Source: CAYLZN01 sp964387935
GTDB lineage: Bacteria; Acidobacteriota; Vicinamibacteria; Vicinamibacterales; JAFNAJ01
DNA length: 12,946 bases
Reading direction: 5' to 3'
Assembly: GCA_964387935.1 (NCBI GenBank)
Contig: CAYLZN010000142.1
Location: forward strand, 1-12,946
The notes under the pieces were generated by a model. That model made no database searches. It was not told where the DNA came from and saw only the letters and a program-made list of their open reading frames with translations. Positions 1 through 6,496 of the stretch are shown in pieces (position 1 is the stretch's first letter; every line of letters starts with the position of its first letter). Position numbers and translations under genes: made by a program.

Positions 1-470
1 GCGCACGCGGCGTGGGCCTCCCGGGACTTGGCCACCACCAGCGCACCGGAGGTGTGCTTGTCCAGGCGCTGCACCAGGCTCGGGCGTCCGTCGGGCCAGC
101 TTCGCGCGAGATGGACGAGCGCGTTGATCAGGGTCCCCGCGCGGTGGGCGTAGGACGGATGCACGATCAGCCCCGGCGGCTTGTTGATGACGAGCAGTGT
201 GTCGTCCTCGTGCAGAATGTCGAGCGGGATGGGCTCCGCCTCAGGGCCCTCGGGGCGCAGGAGTGCCGCGGGCAGGCGCACACGAACCAGGAACCCCGCC
301 TGGACACGTTGCGCGACCCGTGTCCAGGGGTGCCCGCTGACTTCGACGGCGCCCCCTTCAATCAACGCCTGCAGACGAGTGCGCGACACCCTGGAGCGGG
401 ATGCGAGGTGACGGGCCAGGACCAGGTCCAGGCGTCGGCCCTGGTCGCCCCGGTCGGCCACGAAGGTCAA
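1..470 (-). CDS. RluA/RluD-family rRNA pseudouridine synthase (N-terminal part, cut by window edge)
   Basis: This is the N-terminal ~156 residues of a pseudouridine synthase that isomerises uridines in ribosomal (or transfer) RNA in the cytoplasm. Residues ~11-65 form an S4 RNA-binding domain (QGRRLDLVLARHL, then SRTRLQALIEGGAVEVSG). The catalytic domain begins near residue 82 (PLDILHEDDTLLVINKPPGLIVHP). It carries the family's catalytic motif RLDKHTSGALVVAK, with the catalytic Asp at residue 137. The gene runs off the left edge, so roughly half of a ~300-aa protein is missing. No ATG precedes the S4 domain in frame. I chose TTG at 470 because it gives the usual MxFVxDxxxxGxRLD beginning and has a purine-rich GGTGGCAGG stretch upstream. 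GTG at 485 or 497 is possible. The family is certain; RluD versus another RluA paralogue cannot be decided here. Confidence 0.9.
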   Translation of the reverse strand, partial: MTFVADRGDQGRRLDLVLARHLASRSRVSRTRLQALIEGGAVEVSGHPWTRVAQRVQAGFLVRVRLPAALLRPEGPEAEPIPLDILHEDDTLLVINKPPGLIVHPSYAHRAGTLINALVHLARSWPDGRPSLVQRLDKHTSGALVVAKSREAHAAC

Positions 471-753
471 CGCGTCGCCTGCCACCGGCCAAACCACGAG
501 CGCAACCGTATCACCGGCCGGCCGCGGCAGGCCACCGGTCGCGCGACAGATCCGTGCGTGGCTCACAAATCCGTCGGCAGCGCGGGGGTCCGGGTCGAAC
601 CGATGCCGCGCGGGGTGCGGTTGCCCGCCATCGAAGGGCCTTTTGAGGACCTGCCGAGGCCGGACCCGGTCGGAATGGTTCTTGATACGGAACGTGCAGG
701 TTGGGCCGGGCACCCGTGGCGCGGGGCCGGTGTCGACCTGTCTGGAGAACCCG
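471..753. other. Divergent intergenic region with a possible stem-loop
   Basis: This stretch of about 283 bp separates the divergent pseudouridine synthase and PEP-CTERM genes and should hold both promoters. I see no convincing -35/-10 pair, no sigma-54 element and no recognisable riboswitch. The clearest structure is an imperfect inverted repeat at 601-633: CGATG pairs with CATCG and the inner GCGGG with CCCGC, with a 4-nt bulge and a 9-nt loop. It is followed by AAGGGCCTTTT. It could be a leader structure for the PEP-CTERM gene or chance in GC-rich DNA. Confidence 0.35.
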
Positions 754-1350
754 ATGCGGCGGTCGTTTGCGCTCCTGGTCACCTCGCTCCTGGCGTGCGT
801 CGGTTCGGCCGCGGCCGGGCCCATCGGCGCCCCCACCACGGAGAGCTTCGCCTGGGGCAACGGCGAGTCCCGGAGCTTCGAGCTCACGTGGAACGGCACG
901 GAGGCGATGTTCACCGTCGAGGGGCTGGGGACCTCGGTGTACGACTCGCTCTTCACCTGCTGCACCGACGCGTTCGACCGGCTGCGCGAGGTCCACCCGA
1001 CCGCGTCGCTCACGTTCACGGACCTGGCCATCAACACGCTGCCCGTGAATACGGTCCTGCTCGACAGCCTCAACCTTTCACTTTTCAGGCAGGGCGCCCT
1101 CGACAACCTCGGCATGCTCACCGGGACGGTCACCGTGGAATGGGACGACCCCTTCGCACGGATGGCGTTCATGGCGTTCAACGCCGGCGTCGCGCCAGAG
1201 TTCGGCGCACCGGTCGAGAGCTTCGCCGTCCAGGAGAGTGCGCCACAGACCGCAGTCCCCGAGCCCGCCACCCTGATCCTCCTGGGGTCCGGGCTCGTGG
1301 GCGTCTCCTCGCTCGCACGTCGACGTCATCGTCCCCCGTCCTCCCGCTGA
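754..1350 (+). CDS. PEP-CTERM sorting-domain protein (secreted)
   Basis: This is a predicted exported protein of 198 residues. Residues 1-21 are a Sec signal peptide (MRRSFALLVTSLLACVGSAAA) with likely cleavage after SAAA. Residues ~22-165 are an extracytoplasmic region with no domain I recognise, including a vicinal cysteine pair (LFTCCTD) and beta-like segments. The C terminus from residue 168 is a textbook PEP-CTERM tripartite signal: VPEPAT, a hydrophobic span (LILLGSGLVGVSSLA) and a basic RRRHR tail. Established knowledge is that such tails are processed by exosortase and often accompany exopolysaccharide production; no exosortase gene is in this window. ATG 754 is chosen because GGAG at 744-747 sits 6 nt upstream and the signal peptide starts there; longer in-frame starts would bury the signal. 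The specific function is unknown. Confidence 0.88.
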   Translation: MRRSFALLVTSLLACVGSAAAGPIGAPTTESFAWGNGESRSFELTWNGTEAMFTVEGLGTSVYDSLFTCCTDAFDRLREVHPTASLTFTDLAINTLPVNTVLLDSLNLSLFRQGALDNLGMLTGTVTVEWDDPFARMAFMAFNAGVAPEFGAPVESFAVQESAPQTAVPEPATLILLGSGLVGVSSLARRRHRPPSSR

Positions 1351-1373
1351 CCGGCCGCTGGCGTCCGTCGTTT

Positions 1374-1379
1374 TATACT
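1374..1379 (+). promoter_or_regulatory. -10-like hexamer directly upstream of namZ
   Basis: TATACT ends 7 nt before the ATG at 1387, and no Shine-Dalgarno lies between them. Transcription starting about 7 nt after a -10 box would begin at or next to the start codon, giving a leaderless or near-leaderless mRNA. No good -35 box is visible, so this rests on the -10 match and its spacing. Confidence 0.45.
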
Positions 1380-1386
1380 GCGGGCC

Positions 1387-2553
1387 ATGCCCGTCACGCT
1401 CGGTCTCGAACGCCTGCTCGCCTCCGGTCGGCTGAAGGGCCGACGCGTGGGGCTCGTGGCCAATCCTGCGTCGGTCGACACCGGCTTCACGCATACGGCG
1501 GACCGCTTGCGTGCGGCAGTCGACGTCACGCTGGCGGCGCTCTTTGGACCGCAGCACGGGTTTCACGCGGACGTTCAGGACAACATGATCGAGTCGCCGC
1601 ATGGCCGGGACTCCGGTCGGAACGTCCCCGTGTACTCGCTCTACAGCGAGACGCGTGAACCGACGCCGGACATGCTGCGCGATCTGGACGTGCTCGTGAT
1701 CGATCTGCAGGACATCGGCACGCGCGTCTACACGTTCGTGTACACGATGGCGAATTGCCTGCGGGCGGCCGCGCGGGCCGGGCTGGAGGTCATCGTCTGC
1801 GACCGTCCGAATCCCATCGGGGGCATCGCCGTGCAGGGCCCGCTCCTCGAGGCCGGCTACGAGTCGTTCGTCGGGCAGTTCCCGATCCCGCTGCGACACG
1901 GGATGACGATTGGCGAACTTGCGCGCCTCTTCACGGAACACTTCGGCATCGGGGGCCGCGTCATGGTCGAGCCGATGGCCGGCTGGCGGCGCGAGCTCTA
2001 CTTCGACGCAACCGGCCTGCCCTGGGTCATGCCGTCGCCGAACATGCCCACGCTGGACACGGCCATCGTGTACCCGGGCGCGGTCCTGTTCGAGGGCACC
2101 CAGCTCTCGGAGGGCCGTGGGACCACGCGGCCGTTCGAAATCATGGGGGCGCCCTGGGTCCACGCGGAGCGGCTGGCCGCGTCGCTCAACGCCGCGCGGC
2201 TGCCCGGGGCCTGGTTCCGGGCGCTGCACTTCGAGCCGACCTTCCACAAGCATGCGGGCCTCGCGTGCGGCGGCTGCCAGTTGCACGTGACGGACCGCGC
2301 CCGATTCGACGCCGTTCTCGCTCCGGTGACCTGGATGCGCGAGATTTACCGCCAGGCGCCGGACAGGTTTCACTGGCGGCAGCCGCCCTACGAGTACGAG
2401 CACGAGAAGATGCCGATCGACATCCTCGCCGGCTCCGGCGCGCTGCGGGCGCAGATCGAACGCGACGAGGAGCCGACCCGCATCGGCGAGAGCTGGCGCG
2501 AAGGCCTCGAACGCTTCGCTCCCATCCGTCGCGAGGTCCTGCTGTACGACTGA
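1387..2553 (+). CDS. namZ: DUF1343 / NamZ-type exo-beta-N-acetylmuramidase (GH171)
   Basis: This 388-residue protein matches the DUF1343 family, whose founding member is Bacillus subtilis NamZ. NamZ releases N-acetylmuramic acid from the non-reducing end of peptidoglycan fragments. Conserved blocks are visible in order: GLVANPASV (22-30), FGPQHGF (53-59), VIDLQDIGTRVYTFVYT (104-120), CDRPNPIGG (138-146), MPSPNMPT (215-222) and EGTQLSEGRGTTRPFE (236-251). The C-terminal part includes HKHAGLACGGCQLHV and YEYEHEKMPIDILAGS. There is no signal peptide or membrane segment, so the protein appears cytoplasmic, unlike exported Bacillus homologues. That would suit recycling of imported muropeptides, but no recycling genes (murQ, nagZ, amgK) are nearby. 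Start ATG 1387 is the only reasonable one. The gene converges on the DinB-like gene with a 10-bp gap. The family assignment is strong; substrate detail is by homology. Confidence 0.88.
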   Translation: MPVTLGLERLLASGRLKGRRVGLVANPASVDTGFTHTADRLRAAVDVTLAALFGPQHGFHADVQDNMIESPHGRDSGRNVPVYSLYSETREPTPDMLRDLDVLVIDLQDIGTRVYTFVYTMANCLRAAARAGLEVIVCDRPNPIGGIAVQGPLLEAGYESFVGQFPIPLRHGMTIGELARLFTEHFGIGGRVMVEPMAGWRRELYFDATGLPWVMPSPNMPTLDTAIVYPGAVLFEGTQLSEGRGTTRPFEIMGAPWVHAERLAASLNAARLPGAWFRALHFEPTFHKHAGLACGGCQLHVTDRARFDAVLAPVTWMREIYRQAPDRFHWRQPPYEYEHEKMPIDILAGSGALRAQIERDEEPTRIGESWREGLERFAPIRREVLLYD

Positions 2554-2563
2554 CGCGCCGCGG

Positions 2564-3025
2564 TCAGCCCCGTGCCCGCCTGATCTGGCTCGCGTGCCCG
2601 TGGGCGTGCTCGGCGTAGATCTCCAGCCACCGGTCCACGGAGTAGGGCCCCGACTCGGAGTGCGTGCCGGCACGCTGCCACTGCGCCTCGGTCAGTCGAT
2701 CGAGGATCTCCCCTGTCGTCTCCCGCGCGAGGCGGAACGCGTCCAGGGACGCCGCGATCGGGCGGTCGTAGAACAGGCGTCGTGCATACTCATCCTGGTC
2801 GTAGCCCTGGATCGCGGGCGCGTCCTCCGCGATGAGGCGCCGGAGCCGGATCGCGCTCGTCATCTCCGAGTCCGCCAGGTGATGCACGATCTCCCGTGGC
2901 GACCACGCGCCCGGCGCGGGCCGGGCATCCAGTGCCTGCTCGGTCATGTCCGACAGGGCCTCGCCCACCACGCGGGGACCATCCTTGTAGCGCGCGATCA
3001 GTTCCTGGCGTCGTTCCTTCGTCAT
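2564..3025 (-). CDS. DinB-like (DUF664/DinB_2) metal-binding protein
   Basis: This 153-residue, mostly helical protein resembles the DinB/YfiT superfamily of four-helix-bundle metalloproteins. Some members are thiol transferases (bacillithiol or mycothiol dependent) and many have no known role. Visible signatures are an N-terminal helix, then WSPREIVHHLADSE (41-54), where the first metal His would be residue 48 or 49. A C-terminal AEHAHGHASQI (138-148) supplies His140 and His144. The spacing fits the usual three-His site. It has no export signal. ATG 3025 overlaps the stop of the M20 gene as ATGA, and GGGGAGG at 3036-3030 gives a strong ribosome-binding site 4 nt upstream, so it is translationally coupled as the last gene of the lysine operon. 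The name DinB does not mean DNA polymerase IV here. Substrate unknown. Confidence 0.82.
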   Translation of the reverse strand: MTKERRQELIARYKDGPRVVGEALSDMTEQALDARPAPGAWSPREIVHHLADSEMTSAIRLRRLIAEDAPAIQGYDQDEYARRLFYDRPIAASLDAFRLARETTGEILDRLTEAQWQRAGTHSESGPYSVDRWLEIYAEHAHGHASQIRRARG

Positions 3026-4041
3026 GGGACCTCCCCAGTCATCAGCATGCGCGTGAGCCTGACGTAGTCCTGGACGGCCCGCAGAAGCGCCGGTACTTCG
3101 ACGTGCTCCTCCGCCGTATGAGCGACGAGCACGGACCCCGGGCCATACAGGAGTGGCGTTCCCCACCGCGACAGGAACGGGATGTCGGTGGTGTAGGGAA
3201 ACGACGCCGTCTCGAAGCCCGGCACGGTGGTCAGCCGCACCGGCGGCACCTCGAGCACGTGCTCCACGGTGACCAGGTCGTCGATGTCGTCCAGCAGCGC
3301 CTGCACGGCCTCCGCCGGGCCCACGGTCCGGAACAGCACTTCCGCCACGGCCTGCGCAGGGACGACGTTCGGGGCCACGCCTCCCTGAATGACGCCCACC
3401 GTGTAGAAGGTCCTCCCCAGGGCCGGGTCGGCCGGCCAATCGACGCCGCGGAGCCGGACCAGCGTATCGACGAGCTTCTCGACAGCCGACTCACCCGTTT
3501 CCGGGTACGACGAGTGCGCGGCGCGGCCGGCCGCGTGCAGTCGCACCCGCAGCACGCCTCGCGTGGCGAGCCCGAGGCGTCCGTCGGTGGGCTCGCCGTT
3601 GACGAGGAACGCACTGCCAGGGCTCCAGGCGTTGGCCACCACGGCCCCGTCACTGCCGCGTTCCTCACCCACGACGAACAGCAGGCCGATGCCCGCGTGG
3701 CCCCCTGCCCGCAACTGCTCTGCCGCGATCACCTGGGACGCGAGGATGCCCTTCGCGTCGCACGTGCCGCGACCGTACAGCCGCTCGCCCTCGAGGCGAC
3801 TTGGGAAGTACGGCGGCACGCAGTCGAAGTGCGTCGACAGGACGACGACCGGCGGTGTCGGCGAGTCGGCCGGTGTCGCAAAGATGTTGAAGCGGCCTCC
3901 CTCCACCGGCTGCTCGTACACGGCGAAGCCTCGGTCGCGCAGGTAGCCGGCGAGCCACACGCCGACCTCCGCCTCGCGGCCCGTCGTGGAATCCAGGTCC
4001 ACGAGCCGTCTCGTCAAGGTGACCACGTCTAGCGGATCCAT
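3022..4041 (-). CDS. M20-family zinc metallopeptidase, candidate succinyl-diaminopimelate desuccinylase
   Basis: This 339-residue M20 (ArgE/DapE/CPG2) hydrolase is cytoplasmic with no signal peptide. Metal and catalytic residues are in place: STHFDCVPP (His71, Asp73), GRGTCDAKG (Asp95), VVGEERGSDG (Glu126 catalytic, Glu127 metal), NGEPTDG (Glu150) and VLVAHTAEEHV (His308). The dimerisation domain (~165-265) contains AAHSSYPETGESA, with the conserved His176. Its place directly after dapD, with a 13-bp overlap, suggests it removes the succinyl group from N-succinyl-LL-DAP (DapE reaction). It is shorter than E. coli DapE (about 375 aa), and sequence alone does not exclude acetylornithine or acyl-lysine deacetylase activity, so I give no gene symbol. 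The frame stays open upstream of 4041, but that stretch is a shadow of dapD and dapA. ATG 4041 starts just before the N-terminal helix typical of the family. Confidence 0.88.
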   Translation of the reverse strand: MDPLDVVTLTRRLVDLDSTTGREAEVGVWLAGYLRDRGFAVYEQPVEGGRFNIFATPADSPTPPVVVLSTHFDCVPPYFPSRLEGERLYGRGTCDAKGILASQVIAAEQLRAGGHAGIGLLFVVGEERGSDGAVVANAWSPGSAFLVNGEPTDGRLGLATRGVLRVRLHAAGRAAHSSYPETGESAVEKLVDTLVRLRGVDWPADPALGRTFYTVGVIQGGVAPNVVPAQAVAEVLFRTVGPAEAVQALLDDIDDLVTVEHVLEVPPVRLTTVPGFETASFPYTTDIPFLSRWGTPLLYGPGSVLVAHTAEEHVEVPALLRAVQDYVRLTRMLMTGEVP

Positions 4042-4880
4042 TGCTCGAGTTCCGTTCGCGCGTCGGTGCGCTCGTCCCGATACTTGACGATCACCGGCGT
4101 CATGAGCGATAGCCCCCACGAGGCACCAGGCTCGACGTTGACAGCCCGCGCCCCGGGGACGACCACGGCGCCCTCGGGCACGACCACCGGCTGGCCATCG
4201 GCGGGGCGAAGCACCCGCGCGCGCGGCAGGTCGTACAACGGCGTCGATCCGGTGATGATGGTGCCGGCGCCGATGACCGCGCGCGCTTTGACCACGACGC
4301 CTTCGTAGAGACCCGTGTTGCCCCCCACGAGCACGTCGTCCTCGACGATCACGGGCAGCGCCCCGACAGGCTCGATGACCCCCCCGATCTGGGCGGCGGC
4401 ACTCAGGTGGACCCGTGCGCCGACCTGGGCGCACGAGCCCACGAGGGCATGCGAGTCGATCAGCGTGCCTTCGCCGACCCAGGCCCCGATGTTGACGTAC
4501 ATGGGCGGCATGCAGATCACGCCACGCCCGATGCAGGCGCCGTCCCGGACCGACGAGCCCCCGGGTACGATGCGCACACCGCTGTCGGGTTCGAAGGCGC
4601 GAAGCGGGAGCGTGTCCTTGTCGAAGAAGGGCCATCGGCCGTGGTCGGCCGACACGTCGGTGATGATGCCCACCCGGAACCCGAGCAGAATGCCCTGCTT
4701 GACCCAGGTGTTCACGCGCCAGCCCGAAGGCTCCGAGGCATCCGGCTCCGCGGCCCGGACCTGCCCGCTGGTGAGGGCCCGGCGCAGCGCGTCGAACGCG
4801 CGCCTGGCCTCTGCACGCGGCACGTCCGCCCCCGCGGCCACGAGCCACTCGACGGTCGCCTGCAGTTCGGAGAGGTTCAT
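4029..4880 (-). CDS. dapD: 2,3,4,5-tetrahydropyridine-2,6-dicarboxylate N-succinyltransferase
   Basis: DapD transfers succinyl from succinyl-CoA to tetrahydrodipicolinate, committing the pathway to the succinylase branch of DAP/lysine synthesis. The 283-aa length is close to E. coli DapD (274). The N-terminal helical domain (1-100) contains WRVNTWVKQGILLGFRV and FFDKDTLPLRAF. The left-handed beta-helix of hexapeptide repeats (~105-240) includes MPPMYVNIGAWVGEGTLID, VGSCAQVGARVHLS and IGGVIEP. Asp142 and Glu193 align with catalytic-site Asp141 and Glu189 of the E. coli enzyme. The C-terminal strand contains LSLMTPVIVKYRDE. ATG 4880 lies 6 nt after the dapA stop. Its nearest AGGAG is about 15 nt upstream, inside the dapA end, so coupling to dapA translation is likely. 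The 3' end overlaps the M20 start by 13 bp. Confidence 0.96.
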   Translation of the reverse strand: MNLSELQATVEWLVAAGADVPRAEARRAFDALRRALTSGQVRAAEPDASEPSGWRVNTWVKQGILLGFRVGIITDVSADHGRWPFFDKDTLPLRAFEPDSGVRIVPGGSSVRDGACIGRGVICMPPMYVNIGAWVGEGTLIDSHALVGSCAQVGARVHLSAAAQIGGVIEPVGALPVIVEDDVLVGGNTGLYEGVVVKARAVIGAGTIITGSTPLYDLPRARVLRPADGQPVVVPEGAVVVPGARAVNVEPGASWGLSLMTPVIVKYRDERTDARTELEQWIR

Positions 4881-4886
4881 GGTGGA

Positions 4887-5783
4887 TCAGTGCTCCTGGG
4901 TCATGAGCGCCAGCCCTGACAGCACGCGGGCGAGGCGCGTCCTCGTCTCGGCGCGCGGCGGCACGAGCGGCAGCCGGTAGGATTCCTCGACAAGCCCCAT
5001 CATCGCGAGGGCGGCCTTGACGGGAATCGGATTCGACTCGGCGAAGTTGGCCAGCATCAGCGGCAGGAGGCGCTGGTGGATGTCGCGGGCCGCCGCGACG
5101 TCCCCGCGCTCGTAGGCCTCCACCATCCGCGCCATCAGGCCGGGAACCTCGTTCGAGGCCACCGAGATCACGCCGTGCGCGCCGACGGCCATTGCGGGCA
5201 GCGTGAGCATGTCGTCGCCCGACAGCACGAGGAAGCCTGGCGGCACGTCGTGACAGATCTCGCAGATCTGCGTCACGTTGCCGGACGCCTCCTTGACGCC
5301 GACCACGTGCGGAATCGTGGCGAGGCGCACCAGCGTGGCGGGGTCCACGTTGCAGCCGGTCCGCCCGGGCACGTTGTAGACGATGAGTGGCAGCGACGCG
5401 GCCTCCGCGATCGCGCTGTAGTGGCGATACAACCCCTCGGGCGTCGGTTTGTTGTAGTACGGGGTCACCGAGAGCACGCCCTGGGCGCCGATGCTGGCCA
5501 TCTCGCGGGCGGTCTCGATCACCTCCCGCGTGTCGTATCCGCCCGCGCCGGCGAGGACGGGCACCCGCCCGCCGGCCTCTTCGAGCGTGATCTCGACGAC
5601 CCGGCGTCGCTCGTGAGCGCTCAGCGTCGGGCTCTCGCCGGTGGTCCCGCACGGCACGAGGAAGTGGATCCCTTCGTGTACCTGTCGTTTCAGCAGGCGG
5701 CGGAGCGTGGCTTCGTCGAGGGCACCGGTTGACGTGAACGGCGTGACGAGTGCGGTACCACACCCGGTGAACGGCTGCCTCAT
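4887..5783 (-). CDS. dapA: 4-hydroxy-tetrahydrodipicolinate synthase
   Basis: DapA is a class I (Schiff-base) aldolase that condenses pyruvate with L-aspartate-4-semialdehyde, the first step specific to DAP/lysine. The 298-residue TIM barrel has all hallmarks: GTALVTPF (9-16), VPCGTTGESPTLSAHER (43-59) with Thr47/Thr48 of the proton relay, and LSVTPYYNKPTPEGLYRHY (104-122). YNVPGRTGCN (136-145) supplies catalytic Tyr136 and substrate-binding Arg141. VGVKEASGN (161-169) supplies Schiff-base Lys164. LVLSGDD and GAHGVISVASN follow. A strong Shine-Dalgarno AGGAGGA (5794-5788) precedes ATG 5783. The gene begins 23 bp after dapB stops and ends 6 bp before dapD. Related NAL/DapA-superfamily aldolases can look similar, but the motifs and gene context make DapA very likely. 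Confidence 0.96.
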   Translation of the reverse strand: MRQPFTGCGTALVTPFTSTGALDEATLRRLLKRQVHEGIHFLVPCGTTGESPTLSAHERRRVVEITLEEAGGRVPVLAGAGGYDTREVIETAREMASIGAQGVLSVTPYYNKPTPEGLYRHYSAIAEAASLPLIVYNVPGRTGCNVDPATLVRLATIPHVVGVKEASGNVTQICEICHDVPPGFLVLSGDDMLTLPAMAVGAHGVISVASNEVPGLMARMVEAYERGDVAAARDIHQRLLPLMLANFAESNPIPVKAALAMMGLVEESYRLPLVPPRAETRTRLARVLSGLALMTQEH

Positions 5784-5806
5784 CGTGTCCTCCTGCCCCT
5801 CCTGGC

Positions 5807-6496
5807 CTACAGGCCCAGGACGTCCCGCATGGTGAACCAGCCCCGACGGCCCACCACCCAGCGGGCCGCCACGAGAGCGCCGTGCGCAAAAGTGGCCCTG
5901 TCGCGCACGAGGTGCGTCAGCGTCAACTGTTCAGCAGGACCGTCGAGTCCCACCGTATGCGTGCCGGGCACGTGCCCGGCGCGGGTGGAGGCCACGTCCA
6001 CAGCCCGTGTCGGGTCCACCCGCTGCATGGCCTCGACGATGGCCAGCGCGGTCCCCGACGGGGCGTCCTTCTTGGCCGCGTGGTGCGCCTCGTGCAGCCA
6101 CGCGCCGTAGTCGTCGCGACCGCGCAGCAGTGCAACCGCGTGGGCCGCGAGGGCCTCGAGCAGGTTGGCGCCAAGTGAGAAGTTGGCGGCCGCGACCACG
6201 CCGACGCCGGCTCGCTCCACGAGCGCACGCAACTCCGCTTCGCGGTCGCGCCAGCCCGTCGTGCCGATCACCGTCGTGAGCCCGGCCTCGATGAGCGCCC
6301 GGAGGTTGTCGGCGGCCGCGTGCGGCTGCGTGAACTCGAGGGCGACGTCGACGCCGGCCCATCGGCCTCCGGCCAGCGCCCGCCCGCCCGCGTTCTCCGC
6401 AGCGTCGAGGGTCCCGACGACGTCGAAGTCGTACGACGGGGCCAGGTGCTGGATGAGCTGCCCCATCCGACCGTAGCCGACGATCAGCATCTTCAT
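5807..6496 (-). CDS. dapB: 4-hydroxy-tetrahydrodipicolinate reductase (short form)
   Basis: DapB reduces the DapA product to tetrahydrodipicolinate using NAD(P)H. The N-terminal Rossmann fold shows IVGYGRMGQLI (5-15). DVALEFTQPHAAADN (50-64) and VIGTTGW (76-82) match the family. The catalytic segment HEAHHAAKKDAPSGTAL (135-151) contains His138 and Lys142, equivalent to E. coli His159 and Lys163, with the substrate-binding SGT. The C-terminal strand-rich domain ends in HGALVAARWVVGRRGWFTMRDVLGL-type residues. At 229 aa it is clearly shorter than E. coli DapB (273), with the shortening mainly in the region between the nucleotide-binding turn and the EFTxP block. ATG 6496 has AGGAG at 6508-6504, 7 nt upstream, and overlaps the lysC stop as ATGA. 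An in-frame ATG at 6490 is a less likely start. Confidence 0.95.
   Translation of the reverse strand: MKMLIVGYGRMGQLIQHLAPSYDFDVVGTLDAAENAGGRALAGGRWAGVDVALEFTQPHAAADNLRALIEAGLTTVIGTTGWRDREAELRALVERAGVGVVAAANFSLGANLLEALAAHAVALLRGRDDYGAWLHEAHHAAKKDAPSGTALAIVEAMQRVDPTRAVDVASTRAGHVPGTHTVGLDGPAEQLTLTHLVRDRATFAHGALVAARWVVGRRGWFTMRDVLGL

Noticed and set aside
540..753. Cyclic-di-GMP riboswitch or sigma-54 promoter ahead of the PEP-CTERM gene
   Set aside because: I looked because PEP-CTERM genes can have such control, but the conserved GACGCAAAGCC core and the TGGC-N-TTGC spacing are absent.
12..1658. Long plus-strand open frame of 548 codons
   Set aside because: It runs antisense to the pseudouridine synthase and then out of frame through the PEP-CTERM and namZ genes. 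Its product is Arg/Pro/Gly-rich with no domain; GC-rich DNA has few stops.
1078..2673. Minus-strand open frame of 531 codons
   Set aside because: It is antisense to namZ and part of the PEP-CTERM gene; no homology is recognisable.
4042..5889. Upstream extension of the M20 open frame (total 955 codons)
   Set aside because: The upstream part is an out-of-frame shadow of dapD and dapA, which have clear motifs. M20 homology starts at ATG 4041.
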